A DNA stretch of 64,000 nt from contig URLC01000004.1 in NCBI GenBank assembly GCA_900548695.1, forward strand, positions 124,001 to 188,000. Direction: 5' to 3'. Positions 1-8,879 of the stretch are shown here, piece by piece (position 1 is the stretch's first letter; each line of letters opens with the position of its first letter). The notes beneath the pieces were generated by a model, which saw only the letters and a list, made by a program, of their open reading frames with translations, had not been told where the DNA came from and did no database searches. The DNA is from an uncultured Mycoplasmatota bacterium. Its GTDB lineage: Bacteria; Bacillota_I; Bacilli_A; RF39; UBA660. The translations under genes were made by a program, and so were the position numbers.

Positions 1-1
1 T

Positions 2-418
2 ATTTTTGACATTAAAGAAGCATTTATCAATTTATATCGCGGTAATGAGCGGGTATTATATAATATTTTAAAGCAAATATATTATTTAGAAAAAGAAGAA
101 GTGGAATATGGTTACCACTTATTTAGGCAACTAATAAATCCAATTGATAAAAACAAAATTGATCGTTATCTATTTTTAAAACTTCATCAAGATATTCCAT
201 ATTCTAAAAGAAGAGATATTCATTACTACAACAACTTATATAAAGATGAAGTAAGCAGATTAATAGTGAAAAAAAGTTATATAAAAATTGAAGCCGAACA
301 GATATCATCTTCGTTTTTTTCATACTTAAATAACTTAAATCCTAGATTATTTGTCTGCGAATTTAAATATCAAGATTACTTCTTTTTACAAGAAACCACC
401 GAAAAAGAGACAATTTAA
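2..418 (+). CDS. C-terminal part of an unrecognised protein, cut by the window edge
   Basis: The reading frame is open from the left edge to the TAA at 416-418, so the GTG at 101 is probably internal and the true start lies outside the window. About 138 residues are visible. They are rich in Tyr, Lys and aromatic residues and look mostly helical, with no signal peptide or membrane segment in the visible part. I do not recognise the family. It is followed after 54 bp by yneF, which has its own ribosome binding site. Confidence 0.6.
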   Translation: MFDIKEAFINLYRGNERVLYNILKQIYYLEKEEVEYGYHLFRQLINPIDKNKIDRYLFLKLHQDIPYSKRRDIHYYNNLYKDEVSRLIVKKSYIKIEAEQISSSFFSYLNNLNPRLFVCEFKYQDYFFLQETTEKETI

Positions 419-472
419 CTTGTAGAAAGCATAAATTTTTAGTAAAATACTTAGTAGTAAGGAGATGAATTT

Positions 473-682
473 ATGTTACATGATATATTAATGGTATTAT
501 TAGGATTAGTCATCGGTTTAATTATCGGTGTTGTCGTTGCTAGAAAAATGATGAAAAAGTATCTAAAAGATAATCCTCCAATAAGTGAAGAGATGATTAA
601 GGGATTAATGATGCAAATGGGTAGAAAACCAAACCAAAAACAAATTAATCAAATGATGAAAGCAATGCAAAAATATCAATAG
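473..682 (+). CDS. yneF: YneF family (UPF0154) small membrane protein
   Basis: The 69-residue protein has one N-terminal membrane helix (about residues 5-23, ending VVVARK). The conserved tail contains NPPISEEMI and [15 protein letters not shown], as in the UPF0154/YneF family, and the length matches the family. The biochemical role is unknown; it is a widespread small inner-membrane protein of Bacillota and Mollicutes. The ATG at 473 is preceded by AAGGAG at 459-464. A hairpin terminator follows directly. Confidence 0.93.
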   Translation: MLHDILMVLLGLVIGLIIGVVVARKMMKKYLKDNPPISEEMIKGLMMQMGRKPNQKQINQMMKAMQKYQ

Positions 683-683
683 T

Positions 684-711
684 AAAGAAGAGAAATCTTC
701 TTTTTCTTTTT
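684..711 (+). terminator. Rho-independent terminator after yneF
   Basis: The stem AAAGAAG (684-690) pairs with CTTCTTT (697-703) across a 6-nt loop and is followed by a T-rich run. Confidence 0.65.
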
Positions 712-755
712 CTAAAAATAAGGTATAATAAGTAATAGAATTGTGGAGTGATTTC

Positions 756-2519
756 ATGAAAGACTTTAAAGAAAAATTAGCATTAGTGCCAACAAAACCA
801 GGTAGTTATCAAATGAAAAATAAAGATGGTGTTGTCATTTATGTTGGCAAAGCAAAAAATTTAAAAAATAGACTAAAGAGTTATTTTACAGGAACTGTAA
901 CTGGTAAAACTAGAATGCTTGTGGAAGATATTGATGATTTTGAATATATTGTAACATCATCAGAGTTAGAATCTTTAATATTAGAAATTACTTTAATAAA
1001 AAAATTTGACCCTAAATATAATATTTTACTAAAGGATGACAAGACTTATCCATATATTGAATTAACCAACGAAAAATATCCCCGCTTAAAGGTCGTTAGA
1101 AACACTAAACATAAAAAATCAAAAGACTATTTGTATGGCCCATATCCCAATGTTTCAGCAGCTAGAAAAACAGTAAATATGATTAATCGTATTTATCCTT
1201 TACGGAAATGTGATAAATTAAAAAAAGAATTATGTCTTTATTATCATATTCATGAATGCTTAGGTTACTGTGTAAAAAATATTAATGAAGAAGAAATCAC
1301 TAACATGAAAAAAGAAATTATTTCATTCTTAAAGGGTGACTCCCAAGAAATTGAAGCCAAAATAAAAAAAGAAATGAGAAAAGCCAGTGAAAACCTAAAC
1401 TATGAACGAGCATTGGAACTTAAGAATATGTTAGATGACATCAACATTACTTTACGAAAACAAAAAATAGACTTAAATAAAAATTACAATTTTGACTTAG
1501 TAAATTATTATCGTGATGAAAACTATTTATCTATTGAGATATTTTTTATTCGAGATGGTTTATTATTTGGTCGTCATAATGAAATTGTTCAAACTATGTT
1601 AGATCCTATAGAAGAGGTTATGGAATATTTAATTAAATTTTATGATAAAACAGGAATGCTACCAAAAGAATTACATGTTCCTTTTGAGCTAGATAAAAAT
1701 TTACTCAGTGAATATTTAAATATTAAAGTTTACTCTCCACAAAGAGGTAAATTAAAAAATCTTTTAGATTTAGCAAAAGAAAATGCTAAAGAACAACTAG
1801 ATTTACAAGAAGAGACACTAAAAAAAGATGATAATCTACGTAAAGAAGCTATTTCTGAACTAAAAAAACTTTTACATTTATCTTCTGTTTCACGAATGGA
1901 ATCATTTGATAACTCTCATTTATTTGGTACCTTTTATGTTGGCGGAATGGTTGTTTTTAAAGATTTTCTCCCTCAAAAAAGTGAGTATCGTAAGTACAAA
2001 ATATCAACCGATGTTAAGGATGATTTAAATGCGATGAAAGAAGTTCTATATCGTAGGTACTACAAAGTTTTAATGGAAAACCTAGAAAAACCAGATTTGA
2101 TTGTTATGGATGGAGGAAAGTTGCAAATTAGTGTTGCTAAGGAAATCGTTGACTCACTAGGTTTAAATATTCCAATTATTGGTTTAGTAAAAGATAAGAC
2201 CCATAAAACTAGCTACATTATGAATGATCGTTATGAAATCATCAACGTTTCTAAAGACAGTAACTTATTTTTGTTTTTAACAAGAATTCAAGAAGAAGTA
2301 CACCGCTATGCAATTACTTATCATAGAAATATAAAATCTAAGGGTATGTTATCAAGTGTTTTAGATGTAGTTCCAGGAATTGGAGAAGTCAGAAGAAAAG
2401 AATTATTAAAAAAATTTGGTTCTTTAAAAAAATTAAAAGAAGCAAGTATTGAGGAATTATCAAAAGTTGTATCTAAAGACGTAGCCGAAAATTTAGTTAC
2501 TTACCTAAAAGAGTTGTAG
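756..2519 (+). CDS. uvrC: UvrC, excinuclease ABC subunit C
   Basis: This is the nucleotide-excision repair nuclease that cuts on both sides of a UvrAB-bound lesion. The 587 residues show the GIY-YIG domain at the N-terminus (GSYQMKNKDG, then VIYVGKAKNLKNRL), a Cys cluster from residue 152 (C-x7-C-x7-C-x3-C), a UVR domain near 196-230, the RNase H-like half (SFDNSHLFGT, DLIVMDGGK) and two C-terminal helix-hairpin-helix units (VPGIGEVRRKELL). The Cys spacing fits the iron-sulphur site reported for UvrC. I chose ATG 756 over the upstream in-frame TTG at 741 because GGAG at 745-748 sits 7 bp before it. uvrA and uvrB are not in the window. Confidence 0.97.
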   Translation: MKDFKEKLALVPTKPGSYQMKNKDGVVIYVGKAKNLKNRLKSYFTGTVTGKTRMLVEDIDDFEYIVTSSELESLILEITLIKKFDPKYNILLKDDKTYPYIELTNEKYPRLKVVRNTKHKKSKDYLYGPYPNVSAARKTVNMINRIYPLRKCDKLKKELCLYYHIHECLGYCVKNINEEEITNMKKEIISFLKGDSQEIEAKIKKEMRKASENLNYERALELKNMLDDINITLRKQKIDLNKNYNFDLVNYYRDENYLSIEIFFIRDGLLFGRHNEIVQTMLDPIEEVMEYLIKFYDKTGMLPKELHVPFELDKNLLSEYLNIKVYSPQRGKLKNLLDLAKENAKEQLDLQEETLKKDDNLRKEAISELKKLLHLSSVSRMESFDNSHLFGTFYVGGMVVFKDFLPQKSEYRKYKISTDVKDDLNAMKEVLYRRYYKVLMENLEKPDLIVMDGGKLQISVAKEIVDSLGLNIPIIGLVKDKTHKTSYIMNDRYEIINVSKDSNLFLFLTRIQEEVHRYAITYHRNIKSKGMLSSVLDVVPGIGEVRRKELLKKFGSLKKLKEASIEELSKVVSKDVAENLVTYLKEL

Positions 2520-2525
2520 TATAAT
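2497..2525 (+). promoter_or_regulatory. Predicted promoter for the pilin-like gene
   Basis: TTACTT (2497-2502), a 17-bp spacer and TATAAT (2520-2525). The -10 box overlaps the stop codon of uvrC. Confidence 0.5.
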
Positions 2526-2547
2526 GAGTATGAAAGGATGATAAAAA

Positions 2548-2958
2548 ATGAAAAAATTAAATAAAAAAGGCTTCACCTTAGTCGAGTTATTAGCTGTTAT
2601 TGTAATACTAGGTCTTTTAATGAGTGTTGCTGTTGGAGCAGTTACCATATATATGGATAAAAGCAAAAAGCAAGCAATGGAAACAATTATTTCAACAGCC
2701 TATGATGGAGCAGTAAATACCTTAATGGAAGAAAATATCATGCTAAATGAGGAAGAAAGTACGAGTTTTACTCTTCAGGAACTATATGAAAATGGCAGTA
2801 TTGAACGACCTGCAGACCCATATAATTCTTCTAAAGAATGTGAGGGATATGTAAAAGTTACCAATCCAAAATCAGCTTCATCAGCAGAAATTGATAACTA
2901 TCAATATAAAGTTCATATTGAATGTACCGGCAACAGAACAATGGAAAAAACATATTAA
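2548..2958 (+). CDS. Type IV pilin-like / ComGC-like prepilin
   Basis: The N-terminus carries a classic class III prepilin signal: a short basic leader ending KKG, then FTLVELLAVIVILG. Peptidase cleavage would fall between G8 and F9 and leave Glu at mature position 5. One hydrophobic helix follows, then about 100 soluble residues with two Cys (KECEG and HIECTG) that could form a disulphide. The family forms competence pseudopili or pilus fibres at the cell surface. No assembly ATPase, platform protein or prepilin peptidase is nearby, so its machinery must be encoded elsewhere. The start has AAGGATG 10 bp upstream. Confidence 0.85.
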   Translation: MKKLNKKGFTLVELLAVIVILGLLMSVAVGAVTIYMDKSKKQAMETIISTAYDGAVNTLMEENIMLNEEESTSFTLQELYENGSIERPADPYNSSKECEGYVKVTNPKSASSAEIDNYQYKVHIECTGNRTMEKTY

Positions 2959-2971
2959 AAGAAGGTGGCAT

Positions 2972-4735
2972 ATGAGTAAAATAAGCATAATGGATGAAAT
3001 CTTAGCCAATAAGATTGCAGCAGGAGAAGTAGTTGAAAAAACAATGAACGTTGTCAAAGAATTAGTAGAAAACGCAATAGATGCAGCTAGTGATGAAATA
3101 AAAATAGAATTGATTGATTCAGGAGTAAAACAAATTAAAGTTTCAGACAACGGGATTGGTATGGATAGAGAGGATGCCAAGCTTGCTTTTTCGCGTCATG
3201 CTACTTCTAAATTAAAAAACTTAGATGATTTATTTAACATCGAATCATTAGGCTTTCGTGGTGAGGCCTTACCTTCAATAGCATCTGTTTCAAATATCGA
3301 ACTAAAAACTTCAAACGGTGAAGTAGGAACGTATTTAACTTTGTCAGGTGGAAAAGATATAGAAGTAAAAGATAGTGATTTGCAAAAAGGAACTACCATA
3401 ACAGTCAAAGATTTATTTTATAATACTCCAGTCCGCTTAAAATACCTAAAAAATCTATATATTGAGTTAGCAAACATCACAGAGTATGTAAACAAAATGG
3501 CTCTATCTTATCCAAATATTAAATTTACCTTAATAAACAACGATAAGAAGCTATTAGGAACAGATGGTAATGGTGATTTACGAAAAGTAATATATGAAAT
3601 TTATGGTGCGGAAGTCACTAAAAAAATGATAGAAATTACGGGCGAAAATGATGATTATTATATCCATGGCTATATATCTTATCCAGAAATGACAAAAAGT
3701 AACCGTAATTCAATTACTACTTTAGTAAACGGTCGAGTAATTAAGAACAATGAATTAAATAAAGTAATTGTTGATGCATATCATACCTATATTCCTAAGG
3801 ATAAATTTCCAATTATTGTCTTAAATATTGATGTAGATCCCATCTTAATCGATATTAATATTCATCCAACGAAAATGGATATTAAATTCTCTAAAATGGA
3901 TACTCTAAAAGAGTTAGTAAATGACGAAATAACCAAGCAATTAAAAAAGTTAACCTTAATACCAACAATTGGTGTAAGAAATGAAGAAGCAGTAAAAGAA
4001 AGTGAAATTTCTTTATATCAGCCGGCTATTCAAGAAAGAACACAATCGAAACAAACTTATGAAGAAATATCCTTAGATTTTACAGTAGCCGAACCAGAAA
4101 ATATAACTGAAAAAAATCCAAATGAAATAGAAGTAATAGAAGAAAATACTCCTCGTATAAAAGCTATGATTCCAAGAGGAATCGTTTATTCTACTTATAT
4201 TATTGCGGAAAATGCTGATGGTATGTATATCATTGACCAACATGCTGCAGCAGAGAGAATTAATTATGAAAAAGTATTAAAATCTTTAAAAGAAAATGTG
4301 ATTCCAATTGATTTATTAATCCCTATAAAAATAGAACTAGCAGCTAATGAATTTTTAATAATAAAAAACAACTTGGATATTTTAAAAGAATATGGCTTCA
4401 TCGCTGAAGAATTTGGAATGAATACCATAATTATAAGAAGTCACCCTAATTGGATTCCAGAAGATATTGCCGAAGAGTGTATTCGTAAAGTAGTAGACAT
4501 CGTTATAACTAAAGAAAGCTTTGATTTTGACCAATTTGTTTGGCGTATGGCTGCTACTATGGCATGTAGAATGTCAGTAAAAGCAAATGACTATCTGTCC
4601 TATGAAGACCAATTATGGCTTCTTGACACTCTAAGACAGTGTGATAATCCCTTTACTTGTCCTCATGGGCGACCAACCATTATTACTTACACAAAATACG
4701 ATTTAGAAAAGTTATTTAAGCGCTCCCTTGACTGA
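2972..4735 (+). CDS. mutL: MutL, DNA mismatch repair protein
   Basis: MutL couples mismatch recognition by MutS to strand incision. The 587-residue protein has the GHKL ATPase motifs in order: ELVENAIDA from residue 30, DNGIGM from 59, RHATSKL, and GFRGEAL from 94. The C-terminal endonuclease site is present as DQHAAAERINYE from residue 422 (pattern DQHA-x2-E-x4-E), and MACRMS and CPHGRP (from 563) follow, so this is a nicking-type MutL. ATG 2972 is chosen because GAAGGTGG lies just before it; the frame is also open upstream through the 3' end of the pilin gene, but that extension lacks family similarity. mutS is not in the window. Confidence 0.97.
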   Translation: MSKISIMDEILANKIAAGEVVEKTMNVVKELVENAIDAASDEIKIELIDSGVKQIKVSDNGIGMDREDAKLAFSRHATSKLKNLDDLFNIESLGFRGEALPSIASVSNIELKTSNGEVGTYLTLSGGKDIEVKDSDLQKGTTITVKDLFYNTPVRLKYLKNLYIELANITEYVNKMALSYPNIKFTLINNDKKLLGTDGNGDLRKVIYEIYGAEVTKKMIEITGENDDYYIHGYISYPEMTKSNRNSITTLVNGRVIKNNELNKVIVDAYHTYIPKDKFPIIVLNIDVDPILIDINIHPTKMDIKFSKMDTLKELVNDEITKQLKKLTLIPTIGVRNEEAVKESEISLYQPAIQERTQSKQTYEEISLDFTVAEPENITEKNPNEIEVIEENTPRIKAMIPRGIVYSTYIIAENADGMYIIDQHAAAERINYEKVLKSLKENVIPIDLLIPIKIELAANEFLIIKNNLDILKEYGFIAEEFGMNTIIIRSHPNWIPEDIAEECIRKVVDIVITKESFDFDQFVWRMAATMACRMSVKANDYLSYEDQLWLLDTLRQCDNPFTCPHGRPTIITYTKYDLEKLFKRSLD

Positions 4736-4756
4736 TGAACTTAAAAATGATATAAT
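4728..4756 (+). promoter_or_regulatory. Strong predicted promoter at the 3' end of mutL
   Basis: TTGACT (4728-4733), a 17-bp spacer and TATAAT (4751-4756). The -35 box overlaps the last codons of mutL. The promoter would drive the methyltransferase-like gene and miaA. Confidence 0.75.
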
Positions 4757-4788
4757 ATGCAACAAATTATAAGAGGGGGCAAATAAAC

Positions 4789-5547
4789 ATGGATATTCAA
4801 AAGAAAGAAGTATATCAAGAGGTGTATCCATTTGCGACAGAAAATATTGGAGCATATTTTAACGAACTAGACTTTAATGAAAAAACTGTGTTAACAGTAG
4901 GATCTTCACTAGATCAAGCCTTTCATGCATTATTATTAGGAGCAAAACGCATAACTGTTTATGATTTAAATAAAAATACAGAAAATTACTATAAATTAAA
5001 AAAAGAAGCAATCACCACTACCAAAAGAACAGAGTTATATAAAAAGATGACAAAGCAATCTCAAATAAAATTAACAAAAGATTATTTTCCAGAATCTATA
5101 TCTAAGCATATTAATCCATATTTACAAGATGATAAACTATATAAAAAACTACAGGAAAAATTGACAGAAGATAGAATTTCTTTTGTATTTGGAGATATAT
5201 TTGCGATGACTGAAGCCTTAGGAAATGAGAAATTTGATAATATTATTTTATCTAACATTTTACAATTTTTAGACTATTTTGCAAAAATGCAAAATAGAGA
5301 TCCTCAAGAATTATTACAAACTAGTTTTAACGACTGGAAAAGTCATTTAAACAACAATGGAATTTTACAATTATTATATTTATATAGTTTTACTAAAGAC
5401 GATTTGACAAAGCAACATACAATTCCAACTTATAATTTAAAAGATATTGTGCAAACACTAAAAGGCAATTCTTTAGACATCAGTTTTTTTAGTGGTTGTC
5501 AAAAAGAGGACATAGATGCAATTGTAACATATACAAAAAAGAGGTAG
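4789..5547 (+). CDS. SAM-dependent methyltransferase-like protein
   Basis: The 252-residue protein looks like a Rossmann-fold class I methyltransferase. A glycine-containing first motif (LTVGSSLDQAFHALLLGA) is followed by an acidic strand end (VYDLN) and later by FDNIILSNILQFLD, which matches motif IV placement. The pattern resembles uncharacterised bacterial methyltransferases related to DUF3419-type proteins. The substrate cannot be told from the sequence. It has its own promoter and a GAGGGGG ribosome binding site, and lies 6 bp upstream of miaA, so the two are likely co-transcribed. A tRNA or rRNA target would fit that context, but this is inference. Confidence 0.6.
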   Translation: MDIQKKEVYQEVYPFATENIGAYFNELDFNEKTVLTVGSSLDQAFHALLLGAKRITVYDLNKNTENYYKLKKEAITTTKRTELYKKMTKQSQIKLTKDYFPESISKHINPYLQDDKLYKKLQEKLTEDRISFVFGDIFAMTEALGNEKFDNIILSNILQFLDYFAKMQNRDPQELLQTSFNDWKSHLNNNGILQLLYLYSFTKDDLTKQHTIPTYNLKDIVQTLKGNSLDISFFSGCQKEDIDAIVTYTKKR

Positions 5548-5553
5548 ATTATT

Positions 5554-6435
5554 ATGAAACCAATCATTGTAATTATTGGTCCAACTGGAGTAGGAAAGAC
5601 CAAACTAAGTATAGAACTAGCCAAAAAATTAGATGCTGAAATCATAAATGGTGATTCTGTTGCTATCTATAAAAAACTAGATATCGGAAGTGCCAAGCCA
5701 ACCATACTAGAACAAAAAGAAGCTCCTCATCATCTAATAGATATAAAAAAACCAACTGAAAAGTATAGTGTTTATGACTATCAACAAGATGTTAGAAATT
5801 TAATCTCTGAAATTTCAAAGCGCAATAAAAGGATTATTATTGTTGGTGGAACAGGGTTATATATAAAAGCAGCTTTATATAATTATGTTTTTAAAGAGAA
5901 AACAACAAGTAATAGCTATAATAACTTATCAAATGAAGATTTAATCAACAAATTAAAGCAATATACCAAGGAAATTAGCATTCATAAAAATAATAGAAAA
6001 CGACTAGTCCGTCTTTTGAATAAATATGAAAATGGTGAGCCTATAACTAATGAAAAAGATGAATTGTTATATCCGATTCAGGTAGTAGGCTTAACCGCTG
6101 ACAGAGAATTAGTTTATGATAGAATTAATAAAAGAGTAGAAAAAATGCTAGAGGAAGGATTATTAGATGAAGTATTAAGTTTAAAAGATTTATACGCAAC
6201 TTCCCAAGTTCTAAATACTGCCATTGGTTATAAAGAATTTACTGACTATTTTAAAGATATGAAAACTTTGAAAGAAGTTATAGAGCAGATTAAACTAGAT
6301 TCAAGGCATTATGCTAAAAGACAATATACGTTCTTTAAGCATCAATTCCCAACCAATTGGTATGATGTAAATTTTAATAACTTTGACGAAACAATAAGTC
6401 ATATATATGAAGATATAAAAAAAGAAGCCATCTAG
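5554..6435 (+). CDS. miaA: MiaA, tRNA dimethylallyltransferase
   Basis: MiaA transfers the dimethylallyl group to N6 of A37 in tRNAs that read codons starting with U. The 293 residues open with the P-loop GPTGVGKT (9-16), then the family markers GDSVAIYKKLDIGSAKP, HHLIDI, SVYDYQQD and IIVGGTGLYIKAAL. The C-terminal part contains the AIGYKEF signature. The length is normal for the family. It follows the methyltransferase-like gene by 6 bp. Its stop codon sits in the loop of a shared terminator. Confidence 0.97.
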   Translation: MKPIIVIIGPTGVGKTKLSIELAKKLDAEIINGDSVAIYKKLDIGSAKPTILEQKEAPHHLIDIKKPTEKYSVYDYQQDVRNLISEISKRNKRIIIVGGTGLYIKAALYNYVFKEKTTSNSYNNLSNEDLINKLKQYTKEISIHKNNRKRLVRLLNKYENGEPITNEKDELLYPIQVVGLTADRELVYDRINKRVEKMLEEGLLDEVLSLKDLYATSQVLNTAIGYKEFTDYFKDMKTLKEVIEQIKLDSRHYAKRQYTFFKHQFPTNWYDVNFNNFDETISHIYEDIKKEAI

Positions 6436-6444
6436 GCTTCTTTT
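6420..6444. terminator. Bidirectional terminator shared by miaA and the convergent gene
   Basis: AAAAGAAGCC (6420-6429) pairs with GGCTTCTTTT (6435-6444) around a 5-nt loop. The stop of miaA (6433-6435) and the stop of the minus-strand gene (6432-6434) both lie at the loop. Confidence 0.85.
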
Positions 6445-7352
6445 AATTCAGAATAAATTTTTGTATCAAATTGATGTTCATCTTTTTCTAGTTGCAAAAG
6501 AGTAGGGGTATCTACCAAGAAAAACTTATGCTCTAGTATATTATCACCAGTAGAAGTTACTGGATCATCCCAAGTTAAATCTAAATGATACCACTTTTTA
6601 TCTAGATGTACTGCATTCCAAATATGTTCCTCACTTGCTACTTTATAACTCTTAATCCCCATTTTTTCTAAAAATAATTGCATGGCATCAGTATATCCTC
6701 CACAAATTCCATGCCCTTCAATTAATGGTCCATAGGCAATATCAGAGTGGTAAGTAGTAATATTGTAATCACTACGATCAGAATCATAGATACTATTATT
6801 AATAATATAGTCATGAACTCTTTTAATATTATCGATATCTTTAGCACCCGGTATAATTAATTGATGACTCAATTCATCGACTATATTTTCAACTTCTTGA
6901 ATTTGTTTTTTGGTATAGCTTTTTTCAATATGAATAGAGACTTTGCCTAAAGAATCATATTGTGTTTCAATATGGTTAAACCCATTAAATGGATGCACAA
7001 AATTATTAATATCAGAAAGCAACTCTTGATCATTAGCTAAACTTTCTACTTCATCTAAACACCCATGATAATCACTAGGACAATAAAAAGTAAAATCACT
7101 CATACCTGTATTAATTGCAGTATAAAATACATTTAAAATATCCTGTCTTGAATGTGGCGATAAATTGTCTGTATTCTGTACAAAATCAAAATCATAACTT
7201 CGATAATACTCATTCTTTTGAGCTAAAATAGCCTCTTGATTCTGAAAAGATTTAAGTGTAGAATAATATAATTTTTGTAAATCATTCTGATAAAAAAAGA
7301 GCAGTCCGATAATAATCATCGTAATACCTAATGTAACTAAGATTCTCTTCAT
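6432..7352 (-). CDS. Membrane-anchored transglutaminase-like protein
   Basis: The 306-residue protein starts with one hydrophobic helix (VTLGITMIIIGLLFFY), so it is probably exported and anchored. The C-terminal half has the three landmarks of the transglutaminase-like cysteine protease fold: Cys in GICGGYTDA, His in EEHIWNAV and Asp in HLDLTWDD, in the right order. Such proteins act as cell-surface proteases or cross-linking enzymes; the target here is unknown. The start has GGAGG 7 bp upstream. It is convergent with miaA and separated from rpsT by about 90 bp, so it is likely a single-gene unit. Confidence 0.85.
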   Translation of the reverse strand: MKRILVTLGITMIIIGLLFFYQNDLQKLYYSTLKSFQNQEAILAQKNEYYRSYDFDFVQNTDNLSPHSRQDILNVFYTAINTGMSDFTFYCPSDYHGCLDEVESLANDQELLSDINNFVHPFNGFNHIETQYDSLGKVSIHIEKSYTKKQIQEVENIVDELSHQLIIPGAKDIDNIKRVHDYIINNSIYDSDRSDYNITTYHSDIAYGPLIEGHGICGGYTDAMQLFLEKMGIKSYKVASEEHIWNAVHLDKKWYHLDLTWDDPVTSTGDNILEHKFFLVDTPTLLQLEKDEHQFDTKIYSELKEA

Positions 7353-7418
7353 ATATCCTCCAGTATTGACATCTTATGTTACTTCCATTCTATCTTATTG
7401 CAAAAGAAAAGTAAACAA

Positions 7419-7445
7419 AAAATCAATCAAAGACTTGATTGATTT
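7419..7445 (-). terminator. Terminator of rpsT
   Basis: AAATCAATCAA (7420-7430) pairs with TTGATTGATTT (7435-7445) with a 4-nt loop. On the minus strand a T run follows it. Confidence 0.85.
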
Positions 7446-7704
7446 ACATAGCATTTTTCATCTTAGTTAATCTTGATTTTAAACGTGCAGCTTTATTCTT
7501 ATGAATCTTTCCACTAGACATTGCTTTATCAATTCTTTGAATTGCAATATTATAGTTTGTGCTAGCCGCTTCTTTATTTTCTGCTTTAACTTCTTTTTCA
7601 AACTTTTTAATAGCTGTTCTCATGCTTGAAACTACTAAAGTATTTACATTAGTTTTCTTAACGTCAGAACGCATTCTTTTTTTAGCACTTCTAATATTTG
7701 GCAT
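7444..7704 (-). CDS. rpsT: Ribosomal protein bS20
   Basis: The 86-residue basic helical protein opens MPNIRSAKKRMR and contains the conserved segment KAMSSGKIHKNKAARLKSRL, as expected for S20, which binds 16S rRNA in the small subunit. The length is normal. GAGGTG precedes the ATG. It is transcribed alone, divergent from gpr, and ends at a strong hairpin. Confidence 0.98.
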   Translation of the reverse strand: MPNIRSAKKRMRSDVKKTNVNTLVVSSMRTAIKKFEKEVKAENKEAASTNYNIAIQRIDKAMSSGKIHKNKAARLKSRLTKMKNAM

Positions 7705-7805
7705 TTTTTCACCTCACTTTTATAAACACATTAATTTTACCAAAGATTGAAAAAAATTGCAAATATTTTTTTGTTATTTGTAAATATTAAAAATAAGGTG
7801 ATAAA

Positions 7806-8843
7806 ATGCATACAATTGATTTAAAAAACTATGATTTAAGAACAGACTTAGTAATCGATGATATTAATGCTGAAAGAAAGAGGAAAAGTCTTTTAAAAGT
7901 AATAGCAGAAACTAAAAATTCTAAATTAGAAGAAATCGAGATAACAAAAGACTTAGAAGAAAAATTTCGCAAAAAAGCAGGTGTTTATAGTACTGTCACT
8001 TTTAAAGATATAACAGATAAAAATAATTATAAAGACGTCGAGCAAGCAACAATCAACGCCTTAAAAAGAACCTATCAACACCTAAATATGACAACATCTT
8101 CCAAGGTGTTGATAATAGGCTTGGGAAATGACAAATCAACACCTGACTCTTTAGGACCTAAGTCGATAGACCATGTCTTAGTCACAAGACATCTTTTTGC
8201 TCTTGGCGAAGTAGAAGAAGGCTATAAAAATACGGCCAGTTTCAAACCAAGTGTTACAGGAATAACCGGTATAGAAACCAAAGAATTAATCGAAGGGATA
8301 ATTTCTAAAACATCTCCAGATGTTTTAATTATTATTGATGCCTTAGCTTCGAACTCCATAGATAGATTAAATAAAACTATCCAAATATCAACTGCTGGTA
8401 TTAATCCAGGAAGCGGTATTGGTAATAACCGAATAGAAATAAGTCAAGAAACGATACATATTCCTGTAATCGCTATTGGAGTACCAACCGTAGTAGATGC
8501 TACAACAATCGTTCAAGATACTCTAAAACTCCTTTTAAAGCAAATCAGCTATAATTTGGAAAATAAACACAATACCAAACTAAAACTAGTTCCTTTAAAA
8601 CATCAAAATTACGAAGATCATAATGAAAATTTAACTGAAGAAGAAAAAGAGGATATTTTAGGAATGGTAGGCCTTTTAAAGGAAGAAGAATTAAAAAGAT
8701 TATTATTAGAAGTATTATTGCCAGTAAATTATAATCTAATGGTAACTCCTAAAGAAATAGACTATACAATCGAAAAATTAAGTTTGTTATTAGGAAATTC
8801 TATCAACAAAAGTCTCCACGATCACTTTAATCCGACAAATTAA
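7806..8843 (+). CDS. gpr: GPR, germination protease
   Basis: GPR degrades the small acid-soluble DNA-binding proteins when spores germinate. The 345-residue protein has the family features RTDLVID near the N-terminus (around the auto-processing region), VLIIGLGNDKSTPDSLGP, SVTGITGIET, IIIDALAS and the glycine-rich STAGINPGSGIGNNR. It lies directly before spoIIP, the same pairing as in Bacillus subtilis. AAGGTG precedes the ATG. This gene is good evidence that the organism sporulates or descends from sporulating ancestors. Confidence 0.95.
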   Translation: MHTIDLKNYDLRTDLVIDDINAERKRKSLLKVIAETKNSKLEEIEITKDLEEKFRKKAGVYSTVTFKDITDKNNYKDVEQATINALKRTYQHLNMTTSSKVLIIGLGNDKSTPDSLGPKSIDHVLVTRHLFALGEVEEGYKNTASFKPSVTGITGIETKELIEGIISKTSPDVLIIIDALASNSIDRLNKTIQISTAGINPGSGIGNNRIEISQETIHIPVIAIGVPTVVDATTIVQDTLKLLLKQISYNLENKHNTKLKLVPLKHQNYEDHNENLTEEEKEDILGMVGLLKEEELKRLLLEVLLPVNYNLMVTPKEIDYTIEKLSLLLGNSINKSLHDHFNPTN

Positions 8844-8879
8844 TAAAAGAAAATATAGTAAAGTAATCTTGGTGATAGA

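Noticed and set aside
2891..2971. N-terminal extension of MutL into the pilin gene
   Set aside because: The family begins at MSKISIMDEILANKIAAGE, and GAAGGTGG precedes ATG 2972.
4434..4716. Split or truncated MutL C-terminus
   Set aside because: The endonuclease and CPHGRP motifs are all in frame and the length is normal.
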